A DNA stretch of 64,000 bases from contig CAMCYP010000014.1 of assembly GCA_945885345.1 (NCBI GenBank), positions 16,658-80,657 on the forward strand, given 5' to 3'. The notes under the pieces are model-generated. The model was not told the DNA's origin. It was given only the letters and a program-made list of their open reading frames with translations, and did no database searches. Of this stretch, positions 9,831 to 19,784 are shown piece by piece (the first letter of the stretch is position 1; the number at the start of each line of letters is the position of its first letter). Made by a program: the position numbers and the translations under genes. This stretch comes from Bordetella parapertussis (GTDB taxonomy: Bacteria; Pseudomonadota; Gammaproteobacteria; Burkholderiales; SG8-41).

Positions 9831-10660
9831 AGGGTTGGCGTGGCCCACGACGCGAAGCCGCAGCCAACGATCACTTCGGGCACTGCACTGTAGCCGATCA
9901 AATCAAAACCGCGTCCGCCGGCGACGCCATGCGCAGCGACCCAGTTGCGGATCTCGGACGCACCGTTGCCCACCTGCGGCAGGCGCCGCGTCAGGAAATC
10001 GCACAGCGCCGCAGGATTGTCCGCCTGAAAAAGGGCCAGGCACTCACGGTCGAATTCTTCTTCGACCAGTCCCATGCTTGCTTCGCCGACGGAATGGCTC
10101 AATCCGCCGCTGGCCAGAACACCCACGCGCAGATTGCCGGGCATGGACGCAATCGCACGCGCCAGCATTTCGCCCCAGGCATAGCAGCGCGCCACCGTCG
10201 GAAACGGCGGCTCGATGTCATTGAACACGACGGGCACGATCGGCAGCGGCGCGATACCGGCTTTCAGCAGGGGGATGCAGAAGCCGTGATCCAGAATCAT
10301 GCGGTGGGATACCGACGGCTCGAATCCCGATTCAAGCGCGGTCTCGAGTATGTGTTGCGCGAGTTGCGGGTGCCCGGGCAGCGTAGCGTGCGGAAATTCC
10401 TTCACCATCCACGGCTCGTTTGGCCCGCCGTGGGTTTCGCCGACGCCAATGCAGATCATCGGCAGGTTGTCGATGAAAAAATTGACCCAGTGGTCGGGGG
10501 AGATGATGACCAGTGCATCAAGCCGCGCCGCCCTGATGCGCCGGCCCAGTTCGGCAAAAGCAGCGGTCAGCGCCTGCTGGTGCGCAGGTGTCACGCTGTC
10601 CCACTTGCGGATGATCAGCGGGCCGTGACTCGCCGCATAAATACCCGCGAGTTCAGCCAT
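9827..10660 (-). CDS. Class III extradiol ring-cleavage dioxygenase, LigB-like catalytic subunit
   Basis: 277-aa catalytic subunit of a protocatechuate 4,5-dioxygenase-type enzyme (non-heme Fe(II), meta-cleavage of catecholic rings). Residues matching the LigB active site are all present: H12 (AASHGP) and H57 (SPDHW) as iron ligands, E236 (GASEIRNW) as the third ligand and H189 (GGLSHS) as acid-base. The start at 10660 overlaps the end of the LigA-like gene by 8 bp. The real substrate is unknown: no downstream 4,5-cleavage genes (ligC, ligI, ligJ, ligK) are nearby. Its stop codon lies in the AT-rich motif at 9808-9830. Confidence 0.85.
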   Translation of the reverse strand: MAELAGIYAASHGPLIIRKWDSVTPAHQQALTAAFAELGRRIRAARLDALVIISPDHWVNFFIDNLPMICIGVGETHGGPNEPWMVKEFPHATLPGHPQLAQHILETALESGFEPSVSHRMILDHGFCIPLLKAGIAPLPIVPVVFNDIEPPFPTVARCYAWGEMLARAIASMPGNLRVGVLASGGLSHSVGEASMGLVEEEFDRECLALFQADNPAALCDFLTRRLPQVGNGASEIRNWVAAHGVAGGRGFDLIGYSAVPEVIVGCGFASWATPTL

Positions 10661-10913
10661 GGCTTGCACCGGTGGCACGGATACGCCGCAGAAATTCCTC
10701 GTCCGGCATGCCCGCGACCAGGAAATAGAAGCGCAGCAGGTACGGATTAACCAGCGGCGCCAGTCGGGCCACGTCATCCGCCTCTACCGCTGCGCGCACT
10801 TCCGGTTTCAGTTCATAACGATCGAGCACCGGCGCGCGGCCGGCGCGATATTCGGCGGCCCTGGCCGGGTCCTGCAAATCAAAAAAAAGTCTGCTCAGCC
10901 AGTAATCGCGCAT
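10653..10913 (-). CDS. LigA-like small subunit of an extradiol dioxygenase
   Basis: 86-aa helical protein matching the LigA (protocatechuate 4,5-dioxygenase alpha) domain: it starts RDYWLSRLFFDL and contains the NPYLLRFYFLVAGMPDEEF core. In LigAB the small subunit covers the active site of LigB, so the pair probably forms one enzyme; overlap of 8 bp supports co-translation. Shorter than the 139-aa Sphingobium LigA, consistent with the compact stand-alone LigA family. Confidence 0.75.
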   Translation of the reverse strand: MRDYWLSRLFFDLQDPARAAEYRAGRAPVLDRYELKPEVRAAVEADDVARLAPLVNPYLLRFYFLVAGMPDEEFLRRIRATGASHG

Positions 10914-10925
10914 GATGCGGCCAAT

Positions 10926-12182
<1,257 letters not shown>

Positions 12183-12196
12183 TCAAAATCTTTTTT

Positions 12197-12296
12197 AGCC
12201 ACAGAGGGCACAGAGTTCACAGAGAAAAACAAGACCGGGGAACGGATTCGAATTTCGCATTTGATGTTCTCTGTGCTCTCTGTGTCCTCTGTGGCT
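12197..12296. repeat. CACAGAG palindrome, copy A (murA/bolA gap)
   Basis: Left arm 12197-12226 and right arm 12267-12296, each 30 bp, pair with a few mismatches around a 40-bp loop. Each arm contains three CACAGAG units. A second element of the same design lies at 63195-63315. It fills most of the 125-bp gap between murA and the bolA-type gene, and could form a strong hairpin in the transcript. Confidence 0.8.
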
Positions 12297-12304
12297 CAAG
12301 GTTT

Positions 12305-12544
12305 TCAGTTGTTTTCCGCCCACTGCTCGGGCGTCAGCGTTTTCATCGACAGCGCGTGGATTTCCTCGCGCATGCGGTCACCCAGCGCCTTGTAAACGAG
12401 CTGATGCTGCTGCACCTTGTTTTTGCCCTGGAACGCGGTGCTGACAATCACCGCTTCCCAGTGATGGCCATCACCCGCGACTTCGACATGCTGGCAGTCG
12501 AGGCCGGCGAGTATGGATTGTTTGATGCTGTCCGGAGTAACCAT
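12305..12544 (-). CDS. BolA/IbaG family protein
   Basis: 79-residue small alpha/beta protein with the family signature: LDCQHVEVAGDGHHWEAVIVS, then the FQGKNKVQQHQLVYKALG helix and a final MREEIHALSMKT strand. BolA-type proteins work with monothiol glutaredoxins in Fe-S trafficking. Adjacency to murA matches E. coli ibaG (yrbA), so it is more IbaG-like than BolA-like. Confidence 0.92.
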   Translation of the reverse strand: MVTPDSIKQSILAGLDCQHVEVAGDGHHWEAVIVSTAFQGKNKVQQHQLVYKALGDRMREEIHALSMKTLTPEQWAENN

Positions 12545-12583
12545 TTAAATTGCCTTGTTTTGGTATTGCGCTCAGTGTCGTAC

Positions 12584-13357
12584 TTAGTGGCGTAACTTAT
12601 AACCCGATTTGAGCAAGGCCAGCGTCAGCCATGATAAAGCGATAAAACTGCCGCCGACAATCGCCAGGCTCAGCCATGGTGACGTATCGGCATGACCGAA
12701 AAAACCGTAGCGAAAGCCGTCAATCATGTAAAACACCGGATTCAGGTGCGATGCCGCCTGCCAGAATGGCGGCAGGGTATGGATGGAATAAAACACGCCG
12801 GACAGGAAAGTCAGCGGCAGGATGATGAAATTGGTGAACGCAGCCATCTGGTCGATCTTGTCCGAATAAATGCCGGCGACGATGCCCAGCGTGCCCATCA
12901 CCGCGGCTCCGGCAACGCCGAACAGCAGCACCCACAGCGGATGTGCAAGCGGCAGGTCGATGAACCAGATCGACGCGAACAGCACACCGGTGCCGACGAT
13001 GACCCCGCGCGCAATCGCGGCCAGCAGGTAGGCGCAAAAAAATTCGCGGTGCGACAGCGGCGGCAGCAGCACAAACACGATGTTGCCGGTCATTTTTGAC
13101 TGCATCAGACTCGACGAGGCGTTGGCGAAGGAATTCTGCAGCACCGACATCATCGCCAGCCCGGGGATCAGAAACGTCGTGTACTCCACACCGGGAAATA
13201 TCTCGACACGGCCGCGCAGCGCGTGGCCAAACACCAGCAGGTAGAGCAGCGCCGTCAGTACGGGGGCCAGCACGGTCTGCACGCTGACTTTCCAGAAGCG
13301 CAGCCATTCCTTGTAGAACAGGGTGTAAAAGCCGGTCATCGGCCTGGCGTCAGACAT
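12584..13357 (-). CDS. ABC-2 type exporter permease (YadH-like)
   Basis: 257-aa membrane protein of the ABC-2 permease family with about six predicted helices and the conserved NPVFYMIDGFRYGFFG segment near the C-terminus. ATG at 13357 is placed one base after the stop of the partner ATPase; the frame is open further upstream but inside that gene. YadGH-type exporters have no firmly known substrate. Position between mla and murA genes is common in betaproteobacteria. Confidence 0.9.
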   Translation of the reverse strand: MSDARPMTGFYTLFYKEWLRFWKVSVQTVLAPVLTALLYLLVFGHALRGRVEIFPGVEYTTFLIPGLAMMSVLQNSFANASSSLMQSKMTGNIVFVLLPPLSHREFFCAYLLAAIARGVIVGTGVLFASIWFIDLPLAHPLWVLLFGVAGAAVMGTLGIVAGIYSDKIDQMAAFTNFIILPLTFLSGVFYSIHTLPPFWQAASHLNPVFYMIDGFRYGFFGHADTSPWLSLAIVGGSFIALSWLTLALLKSGYKLRH

Positions 13358-13358
13358 C

Positions 13359-14258
13359 TCAGGATTTCCGCATGATCTGCACAAACACCTCTTCGAGGTC
13401 GGGCTGCATGATTTCCATTTCCTGCACGGCCACCCGGGCCTCGCGCAACGCCGCCATCACCCGTTCCACTTCTGCGTATTCCGGCAGCGCAAGGCGGATC
13501 GCGCCGTCATCACGCCGTTCCGCCACAAGCGCTTCCAGCTGCTGCGGCAGCGCGCCGCCCAGCCGCAGTTCGACATAACAGCCGGAGTGCAGCCGCAGCA
13601 GGTTCTCGGTCTTGTCGAGCGCCACGATGCGACCCTGCTTCAGCATTGCCACCCGGCCGCACAAGGCCTCGGCCTCTTCCAGGTAATGCGTGGTCAGCAC
13701 GATGGTATGGCCGTCGCGATTCAAGCGCCTGATGAATCGCCACAAGGCCTGGCGCAGCTCAACGTCGACGCCGGCAGTGGGTTCGTCGAGTACGATCACC
13801 GGCGGTTTGTGCACCAGCGCCTGCGCCACCAGCACGCGCCGCTTCATGCCGCCGGACAGCGCGCGCATGTTGGTGTCGGCCTTGTCGGTCAAGTCGAGGT
13901 TGGCGATGACTTCATCAATCCAGGCGCGGTTATCACCCAAACCGAAATACCCCGACTGGATGGTCAGCGCCTCGCGCACCGTGAAAAACGGATCGAACAC
14001 CAGTTCCTGCGGCACCACGCCCAGCGCGCGCCGCGCTTCGCGGTATGCCGCACTGACGTCGTGACCCATGATCCGCGCAGCACCGCTGCTCGGTCGCGTC
14101 AGTCCGGCGAGTATGCTGATCAGCGTGGTTTTCCCGGCGCCGTTGGGACCGAGCAGGCCGAAAAATTCGCCCGGCGCCACGCTCAGGCTGACGCCCGCCA
14201 GTGCCTGCAGGCTGCCATAGCGCTTGGTGACTTCAGTGACTTCGATAGCGGGGGTCAT
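13359..14258 (-). CDS. ABC-2 type exporter ATPase (YadG-like)
   Basis: 299-aa ATP-binding subunit: Walker [15 protein letters not shown], signature LSGGMKRRV, Walker B VIVLDEPTAGVD and switch histidine in TTHYLEEAE are all intact. A C-terminal extension of about 80 residues beyond the ATPase core is typical of the YadG/DrrA type. It is translationally coupled to the permease and lies downstream of mlaB. Confidence 0.93.
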   Translation of the reverse strand: MTPAIEVTEVTKRYGSLQALAGVSLSVAPGEFFGLLGPNGAGKTTLISILAGLTRPSSGAARIMGHDVSAAYREARRALGVVPQELVFDPFFTVREALTIQSGYFGLGDNRAWIDEVIANLDLTDKADTNMRALSGGMKRRVLVAQALVHKPPVIVLDEPTAGVDVELRQALWRFIRRLNRDGHTIVLTTHYLEEAEALCGRVAMLKQGRIVALDKTENLLRLHSGCYVELRLGGALPQQLEALVAERRDDGAIRLALPEYAEVERVMAALREARVAVQEMEIMQPDLEEVFVQIMRKS

Positions 14259-14297
14259 AGGCCGGACAAGGATCAGCGGATGAACCCGCGGAGGCCG

Positions 14298-14579
14298 TTA
14301 TTCCGCGCTCACGATTTCCGTGACGCCGTAGAGCTTGGCCAGGCTGGTCAGATTGTCCGGAAGATTGACGTAGTGGATACGGCGGTTGGCCGCCAGGGCC
14401 GCGCGCCGCCATTCAAACAGCAGGCTGACCGCGGCGGAATCGACTTCAGTGACGCCGGAGAGATCGAGCGTGGTTTCCTGTTCCGTGAACAGTCGCAGGC
14501 CCTCCTCGCGCAAGACCAGCGCGTTCTCCAGGTTGACGGCGCCCTTCAGCGTGCAGCGCCCTCCATTGCACTCAATCAT
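14298..14579 (-). CDS. mlaB: STAS-domain protein MlaB
   Basis: Cytoplasmic accessory subunit of the MlaFEDB complex that maintains outer-membrane lipid asymmetry. The 93-residue protein has a single STAS fold with the TTLDLSGVTEVDSAAVSLLFEW core. In the known complex MlaB binds and stabilises the MlaF ATPase. It is the last of the five mla genes in the usual FEDCB order. Confidence 0.88.
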   Translation of the reverse strand: MIECNGGRCTLKGAVNLENALVLREEGLRLFTEQETTLDLSGVTEVDSAAVSLLFEWRRAALAANRRIHYVNLPDNLTSLAKLYGVTEIVSAE

Positions 14580-14602
14580 CGCATTTAATCCTGCTTACCC
14601 GA

Positions 14603-15229
14603 TCATTTGGCCGACTGCCCCGCTACCAGGGTGCGGTTTTTTTCGTGCAGGGTCTTGATCAGACCATCAACGCCGTTTTTCTGGATCTCGGTGTTGAAGG
14701 TGCTGCGATAACTCTCGACCAGGCTGATGCCGCCGATCTTGACGTTGTAAACCTTCCAGCCGGTATCGGTTTTTTCCATGCCGTAATCGACCTGCACCGG
14801 TTCACCGCCGCCGGACTGGCGCACCAGCGAACGCACCATCACGTCGTTATCATCCGCAGCGAGTTTCAGCGGACGATATTCGATTTTCTGGTCCTTGTAG
14901 AGCAACAGCGATGCGGTGTAGGTCTGCACCAGCAGCGCACGGAATTCCGCGACCAGCGCCTTGCGCTGCTCGGGGTTCGCCGCGCTCCAGTTTTTGCCCA
15001 CTGCAAGTTGCGCCATGCCGGCAAAATTGAAATGCGGCGCGATTTTGCTCTCGATCAGCTCGCGCGCCTTTTTCTGGTCGCCGGCCTGGATGGCCTTGTC
15101 AGTGCGGATCACCGCCAGCACGTCATCCGTCACACTGCGCGCCAGCACGTCGGGCGAGGTCATCGCTCCGGCCGCATTCACGACCCCGGTAAAAAACGAA
15201 AATACCAATAAAATCAATAGTTTATGCAT
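14603..15229 (-). CDS. mlaC: Periplasmic phospholipid carrier MlaC
   Basis: Soluble periplasmic protein that shuttles phospholipid between MlaA in the outer membrane and MlaFEDB. Start at 15229 gives a clean signal peptide (MHKLLILLVFSFFTGVVNA) and has a GGAG ribosome site; total 208 aa. The Tol_Tol_Ttg2/MlaC domain is recognisable from FNFAGMAQLAVGKNW and VYNVKIGGISLVESYR. The signal-peptide codons coincide with an AT-rich interspersed motif (15206-15224). Confidence 0.93.
   Translation of the reverse strand: MHKLLILLVFSFFTGVVNAAGAMTSPDVLARSVTDDVLAVIRTDKAIQAGDQKKARELIESKIAPHFNFAGMAQLAVGKNWSAANPEQRKALVAEFRALLVQTYTASLLLYKDQKIEYRPLKLAADDNDVMVRSLVRQSGGGEPVQVDYGMEKTDTGWKVYNVKIGGISLVESYRSTFNTEIQKNGVDGLIKTLHEKNRTLVAGQSAK
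15206..15224 (+). repeat. AT-rich interspersed motif, copy 3 (mlaC signal peptide)
   Basis: Core CAATAAAATCAATAGTTTA on the plus strand, antisense to mlaC, where it encodes KLLILLV of the signal peptide. Leucine/isoleucine-rich codons may produce this by chance, so this is one of the weaker members of the family despite matching the spacing. Confidence 0.4.
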
Positions 15230-15275
15230 GGACTGCTCCGCACTCATCGCTCATGACTCATGACTCATCACTTTG

Positions 15276-15336
15276 TTTTTTCACCGGCGCCCCTTCGGCC
15301 GCCTTATTTTTTAGCCGGCGCCCCTTCAGCCGCCTT
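15276..15336. repeat. Tandem 31-bp duplication at the 3' end of mlaD
   Basis: Bases 15276-15305 and 15307-15336 are near-identical (both begin with six T and share CCGGCGCCCCTTC and GCCGCCTT). The inner copy encodes the mlaD C-terminus AAEGAPAKK plus stop; the outer copy lies just beyond the stop, with the stop codon between them. Confidence 0.75.
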
Positions 15337-15777
15337 GTCAAACAGGAACTGGCTGATCAGTTTTTCCAGCACCACCGCTGATTGCGTCAGCCGGATATTA
15401 TCGCCGGCCTTCAGCATCTGGTCGTCACCGCCGCCCTCCAGGCCGACGTACTGTTCTCCAAGTAGACCGGAAGTCAGGATCGAAGCCGTGGTGTCCTTGG
15501 GAAATTTGTAGCCCTGATCGACCGCCAGGGTCACCTTGGCAGTAAACCGTTCGTTGTTGAAGTTGATCGAAGTCACGCGGCCGACGACCACGCCGGCGCT
15601 CATGACCGGTGCACGCGGCTTCAAGCCCCCGATGTTGTCGAAATTGGCGGTGATCTGGTAGGTCGCCCCGCCGCCCAGGCTCGACATATTGCCGACCTTG
15701 AATGCCAGGATCACCAGCGCAGCAACGCCCGCGACCACGAACAGCCCGACCCATAAATCCAGCATTGAACGTTCCAT
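15304..15777 (-). CDS. mlaD: Phospholipid transport MCE-domain protein MlaD
   Basis: 157-aa inner-membrane-anchored MCE protein that forms the hexameric lipid channel on MlaE. It has one N-terminal helix (LWVGLFVVAGVAALVILAFKVG) and an MCE domain with ITANFDNIGGLKPRAPVMSAGVVVGRV. Its ATG overlaps the mlaE stop (TAATG). The last residues are duplicated in the DNA downstream, see the repeat at 15276-15336. Confidence 0.96.
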   Translation of the reverse strand: MERSMLDLWVGLFVVAGVAALVILAFKVGNMSSLGGGATYQITANFDNIGGLKPRAPVMSAGVVVGRVTSINFNNERFTAKVTLAVDQGYKFPKDTTASILTSGLLGEQYVGLEGGGDDQMLKAGDNIRLTQSAVVLEKLISQFLFDKAAEGAPAKK

Positions 15778-16571
15778 TACATACCCCTGAACATGAAGGA
15801 GGTCAGGATGAAATCCAGACCCAGTACCGCCAGCGACGAAGTTACCACGGTGCGCGTCGTGGCGCCCGAAACGCCCTCTGCGGTCGGCGGCGCGTCATAA
15901 CCCTCGAACAGCGCAATCCAGGTAATGGCGACGCCGAACACGAAACTCTTGATCACGCCGTTGACGATATCTTCGCGAACATCAACCGCGCTCTGCATCT
16001 GCGACCAGAATGAACCCTCGTCGACACCGATCAGCACCACGCCGACCACATAACCGCCGAATATGCCCATCGCGCTGAACATCGCCGCCAGCAGCGGCAT
16101 CGACAGCACGCCGGCCCAGAACCGCGGTGCCACCACACGCGCAATCGGATCGACCGCCATCATTTCCATCGCCGACAGCTGTTCGGTGGCCTTCATCAGG
16201 CCGATTTCGGCGGTCATTGCCGAACCCGCACGGCTGGCAAACAGCAGGGCCGCCACCACCGGCCCCAGTTCGCGCACCAGCGACAGCGCAACCAGCACGC
16301 CCAGCGCAGATTCGGAACCGTAGGTGGTCAGTGTCTGGTAACCCTGCAGGCCGAGCACCATGCCGACAAACAGCCCGGACACCAGGATGATGACCATCGA
16401 CAGCACACCGGTGTAATAGAGTTCACGCACGATCAGCCGCGGCCGCGCAAAACTGGTGCCGGAATGCGCCAGCGTCAGCCCGATGAAACGCGCTGCATAG
16501 CCGAGGCGCAGCACATTGTCGATGGCATTGGCGCCGATACTGCGAATCGAGGGCAGGCTTCTATGCGGCAC
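15777..16571 (-). CDS. mlaE: Phospholipid transport permease MlaE
   Basis: Integral permease of the Mla ABC system, about 264 aa with five to six helices and the conserved [24 protein letters not shown] segment. No ATG exists near the expected start. I choose GTG 16571 because GGGGGA lies 6 bp upstream; the TTG at 16583 is an alternative. Either start lies inside the end of mlaF (stop 16561-16563), so the two are coupled. Confidence 0.94.
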   Translation of the reverse strand: MPHRSLPSIRSIGANAIDNVLRLGYAARFIGLTLAHSGTSFARPRLIVRELYYTGVLSMVIILVSGLFVGMVLGLQGYQTLTTYGSESALGVLVALSLVRELGPVVAALLFASRAGSAMTAEIGLMKATEQLSAMEMMAVDPIARVVAPRFWAGVLSMPLLAAMFSAMGIFGGYVVGVVLIGVDEGSFWSQMQSAVDVREDIVNGVIKSFVFGVAITWIALFEGYDAPPTAEGVSGATTRTVVTSSLAVLGLDFILTSFMFRGM

Positions 16572-17400
16572 GGCGTCCCCCAAGAGGACTTGCTTCGCGG
16601 CGCCCGAGTTTCAGTTCGGTCGAGTAATCACCACTCGGATACTGATAAGCCACCGGCCCCTCGGCCTCGCCATTGACGAACTGGCGTACCAGCGGATCGG
16701 CGTTGGCGCGCAATTCTTCCGGCGTACCGTGGGTCTTCATCTTGCCGTCAGACAGGTAATACACATAATCCACCACCTCCAGCGCCTCCTGCACATCGTG
16801 TGTCACCACCAGTGAAGTGGTGCCCAGCGTGTCATTCAATTCACGCACCAGATTGGCGATCACCCCCAGCGAAATCGGATCCAGCCCGGTAAACGGCTCG
16901 TCATACATCATGATCATCGGATCGAGTGCAATCGCCCGCGCCAGCGCCACCCGGCGCGCCATGCCGCCCGACAGTTCGGCCGGCATCAGTTTGTGCGCGC
17001 CGCGCAAACCCACTGCGTGCAGTTTCATCATCACCAGATCGCGGATCATGCTCTCCGGCAAGTTGGCATGTTCACGCATCTGAAAGGCCACGTTGTCGAA
17101 CACCGACAGGTCGGTGAACAAGGCGCCGAACTGAAACAGCATGCCCATGCGCCGGCGCAGCCGGTAAATGCCCTCCTGGTCCAGCGCGCTGGTACACACG
17201 CCGTCCACCCAGACTTCGCCGGAAGTCGGCTTCATCACGCCGCCGATCAGCCGCAGCAGCGTGGTTTTGCCCGAACCGCTGATGCCCATCAGCGCCACGA
17301 CCTTGCCACGGGGGATGGTCATGTTGATGCCGGTGAGTATCGGACGCCGCCCGTAGGCGAAATTGACGTCCTTGATTTCAATCAGGTTTGCGGAGGGCAC
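16561..17400 (-). CDS. mlaF: Phospholipid transport ATPase MlaF
   Basis: ATPase that powers MlaFEDB. 279 aa from a GTG start. Walker [14 protein letters not shown], signature [10 protein letters not shown], Walker [16 protein letters not shown] and switch histidine in THDVQEA are intact, in contrast to the paralog at 9002-9805. First gene of the mla operon; a divergent ABC ATPase starts 126 bp away, so both promoters must lie in 17401-17526. Confidence 0.97.
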   Translation of the reverse strand: MPSANLIEIKDVNFAYGRRPILTGINMTIPRGKVVALMGISGSGKTTLLRLIGGVMKPTSGEVWVDGVCTSALDQEGIYRLRRRMGMLFQFGALFTDLSVFDNVAFQMREHANLPESMIRDLVMMKLHAVGLRGAHKLMPAELSGGMARRVALARAIALDPMIMMYDEPFTGLDPISLGVIANLVRELNDTLGTTSLVVTHDVQEALEVVDYVYYLSDGKMKTHGTPEELRANADPLVRQFVNGEAEGPVAYQYPSGDYSTELKLGRREASPLGGRRAA

Positions 17401-17526
17401 GAAGGGCCGGTTGCTGCCGGAAATAAAGTGCGAATTCTAAACGAGAACGCCCTTGCTACCAAACCGCGCATTCCGTCACGCGATGCACTGTTTACCCCCG
17501 CTGCGCTTTCGGCTAAGTTACGCCGC

Positions 17527-18246
17527 ATGTCAGCATCTGCACTGCGCATCAGCAATCTGCACAAATCCTACGGCAAGGCCGTCGCGCTGGCTGATATATC
17601 GCTGGAAATCGCCGCCGGTGAATTTTTCGGCCTGGTCGGCGCCAACGGCGCGGGCAAAACCACACTGGTCAAATGTGCGCTCGATTTCTGCGACATCCAG
17701 TCCGGCGCCATCGAAATCTTCGGTGTCCCGCACCGCCAGACCGCCGCGCGCAGCCGTCTGGGATTCCTGCCGGAGCGCTTCATGCCGCCGCATTACCTGA
17801 ACGGCCGCGACTTCCTGCGTTATCTCGGCGAACTGCATCGCCGGCCGTACGACGAAACACTGACCCGTGCCAAGTTTGCGGCGCTGGAACTCGATGACAA
17901 TGCACTCGACAAACCGGTGCGCACCTACTCCAAGGGCATGACCCAGAAACTCGGCCTCGCCGCCTGCCTGCTCTCTGCCAAGGACATGCTGATCCTCGAC
18001 GAACCGACCAGCGGCCTTGATCCCAAGGCACGCGCGCTGTTGAAGCGCGAACTGAAAGCCCAGCATGACGCGGGACGCACCGTGCTGATGACCACGCATG
18101 CGCTGCACGATGTCGGCGAAATGTGCAGCCGCATGGCGGTGGTGCATCGCGGACAGCTGCGTTTTGCCGGCACCCCCGCGGAATTCATCGCCCGCCACCG
18201 CAGCACTGACCTGGAGCAGGCTTATCTCGCCTGTATTTCCGACTAA
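17527..18246 (+). CDS. ABC-2 type exporter ATPase without adjacent permease
   Basis: 239-aa ATPase of the CcmA/ABC-2 exporter class: Walker A GANGAGKT (38-45), signature YSKGMTQK (134-141), Walker B MLILDE (154-159), switch H191 in TTHALHD. ATG at 17527 is chosen because MSASALRISNLHKSYG fits the family start; the open frame continues upstream as a shadow of mlaF. No permease follows. A matching orphan permease lies at 34053-34817, beyond the pilus locus, and I infer they may form one exporter. Confidence 0.88.
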   Translation: MSASALRISNLHKSYGKAVALADISLEIAAGEFFGLVGANGAGKTTLVKCALDFCDIQSGAIEIFGVPHRQTAARSRLGFLPERFMPPHYLNGRDFLRYLGELHRRPYDETLTRAKFAALELDDNALDKPVRTYSKGMTQKLGLAACLLSAKDMLILDEPTSGLDPKARALLKRELKAQHDAGRTVLMTTHALHDVGEMCSRMAVVHRGQLRFAGTPAEFIARHRSTDLEQAYLACISD

Positions 18247-18258
18247 ATTTCCGACTAA
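18235..18258. repeat. Perfect 12-bp tandem duplication spanning a stop codon
   Basis: ATTTCCGACTAA occurs twice back to back at the end of the ABC ATPase gene. Each unit encodes Ile-Ser-Asp-stop, so the duplication repeats the terminal codons and the stop without changing the protein. Probably a recent slippage event. Confidence 0.8.
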
Positions 18259-18354
18259 ACCAGTCGCTCTTGCTGCGGTATCAACAGCATCGGCAATCTG
18301 GCACAATACCTAATAATTTCAGCAAGTTAGATTATTTTATTTTTGGACAAGCGC

Positions 18355-19782
18355 ATGACGGATCCGGCAAAACCCGAACTCCTGATCGTTGACGATGACC
18401 CTGCGATCATCGACACGCTGAGTTATGTCCTCGGCAGCGATTTCACCGTCATCACCGCAGAATCGCGGCCGCATGCCAAAGCCCTGCTGCGCCAGCGTGA
18501 CACGCCGCCGCAACTGGCGCTGATCGACCTCGGCTTGCCACCGCGACCACACCGACCTGACGAAGGTTTCCAGCTCATTACCGAACTGATCGCTGCGGCG
18601 CCGACGATGAAAATCATCGTGCTGTCCGGGCAGAACGACGAAGCCAACGCCCGCCACGCACGTACGCTCGGCGCCATCGACTTTGTCGCCAAGCCGGCGG
18701 AACCCGCGCAACTGAAGGCGCTGCTCAAACAGGCGCTCAGCGTCACCTCGGCCGAAACTGGCAGCGCTGCGACCGGCCTGCTCGGCAACAGCCCGCCGAT
18801 GCACAAACTGCGCCAGCAGATCACGCAATTCGCCGACGCCCCGTTTCCGGTGCTGATCGAAGGCGAATCCGGCAGCGGCAAGGAGCTGGTTGCGCAGGCG
18901 TTGCACAAACAAAGCCGCCGCGCCGGCAAACCCTTTCTCGCGCTGAACTGCGCAGCGATTTCACCGACGCTGGTCGAGCCCACGCTGTTCGGTTACGCCA
19001 AGGGCGCCTTCACCGGCGCCGTCACGGCACGCGCTGGTTATTTCGAGGATGCAGTTGATTCAACGCTGTTCCTCGACGAAATCGGCGAGTTGCCGCTGGA
19101 ACTGCAGGCCAAACTGCTGCGCGTACTCGAAAACGGCGAATTCCAGCGCGTCGGCGAAACCCAGAGCCGGGTGTCCAACGCGCGCGTGGTCGCCGCAACC
19201 AACCGCGACATGCGCAATGAAATCCGCCACAACAACTTCCGCGCCGACCTGTATCACCGGCTGTCGGTGTTTACCATCAACGTGCCGTCGCTGCGCGATC
19301 TCGGCGAAGACAAGCAGCTGTTGCTGGATCATTATCGCCATTTTTATGCAGCGCAGATCGGTGCGCAACCGGTCGAACTCGACCCTGATGCGTTGCGCCT
19401 GTGGCGCGAATACCCCTTCCCCGGCAACGTCCGTGAACTGCGCAACATCGTCATCAGGCTTTGCACCAAATACGCCGGCACCCGCATTACGCCCGACCTG
19501 CTGCAAAGCGAACTCGACCGCGATAGCCTGGTGCCCGCCGGCGCCGGCATGCCCTCGCTGTCCGACGAAAGCGTGCTGCTCGACGCGGCGCGCCGGCAAC
19601 TCGAGGCCGACCCCGACTTCAGCCTCGATGAAGTACTCAAGCGCTGGGAACGCGGCTTCGTCGAAGCCGCGCTGGCATTGACCAACGGCAACCTGTCACA
19701 GGCAGCGAAGCGCCTCGGGGTCCACCGCACCACGCTCTACAGCCGCATGCAGACTCACAGCGAAGCCGGCGAGAACAAATAA
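18355..19782 (+). CDS. Sigma-54-dependent response regulator (NtrC family, PrsR-like)
   Basis: 475-aa activator with three domains. Receiver (about 1-130) with DDD at 13-15 and phospho-acceptor D58 in [13 protein letters not shown]+ core (about 140-375) with Walker A GESGSGKE (170-177), the sigma-54-contacting loop GAFTGA (217-222) and Walker B TLFLDE. Fis-type HTH at the C-terminus ([21 protein letters not shown]). The receiver resembles the regulators found with PEP-CTERM/exosortase loci (PrsR type), but no exosortase gene is seen. ATG 18355 is preferred over TTG 18343. It heads the msh-like gene run, and the likely kinase partner is at 32007-33728. Confidence 0.92.
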   Translation: MTDPAKPELLIVDDDPAIIDTLSYVLGSDFTVITAESRPHAKALLRQRDTPPQLALIDLGLPPRPHRPDEGFQLITELIAAAPTMKIIVLSGQNDEANARHARTLGAIDFVAKPAEPAQLKALLKQALSVTSAETGSAATGLLGNSPPMHKLRQQITQFADAPFPVLIEGESGSGKELVAQALHKQSRRAGKPFLALNCAAISPTLVEPTLFGYAKGAFTGAVTARAGYFEDAVDSTLFLDEIGELPLELQAKLLRVLENGEFQRVGETQSRVSNARVVAATNRDMRNEIRHNNFRADLYHRLSVFTINVPSLRDLGEDKQLLLDHYRHFYAAQIGAQPVELDPDALRLWREYPFPGNVRELRNIVIRLCTKYAGTRITPDLLQSELDRDSLVPAGAGMPSLSDESVLLDAARRQLEADPDFSLDEVLKRWERGFVEAALALTNGNLSQAAKRLGVHRTTLYSRMQTHSEAGENK

Positions 19783-19784
19783 CC

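Noticed and set aside
18280..18320. Sigma-54 site upstream of the response regulator (TGGCAC present)
   Set aside because: The GC element is not at the required spacing of ten bases from GG.
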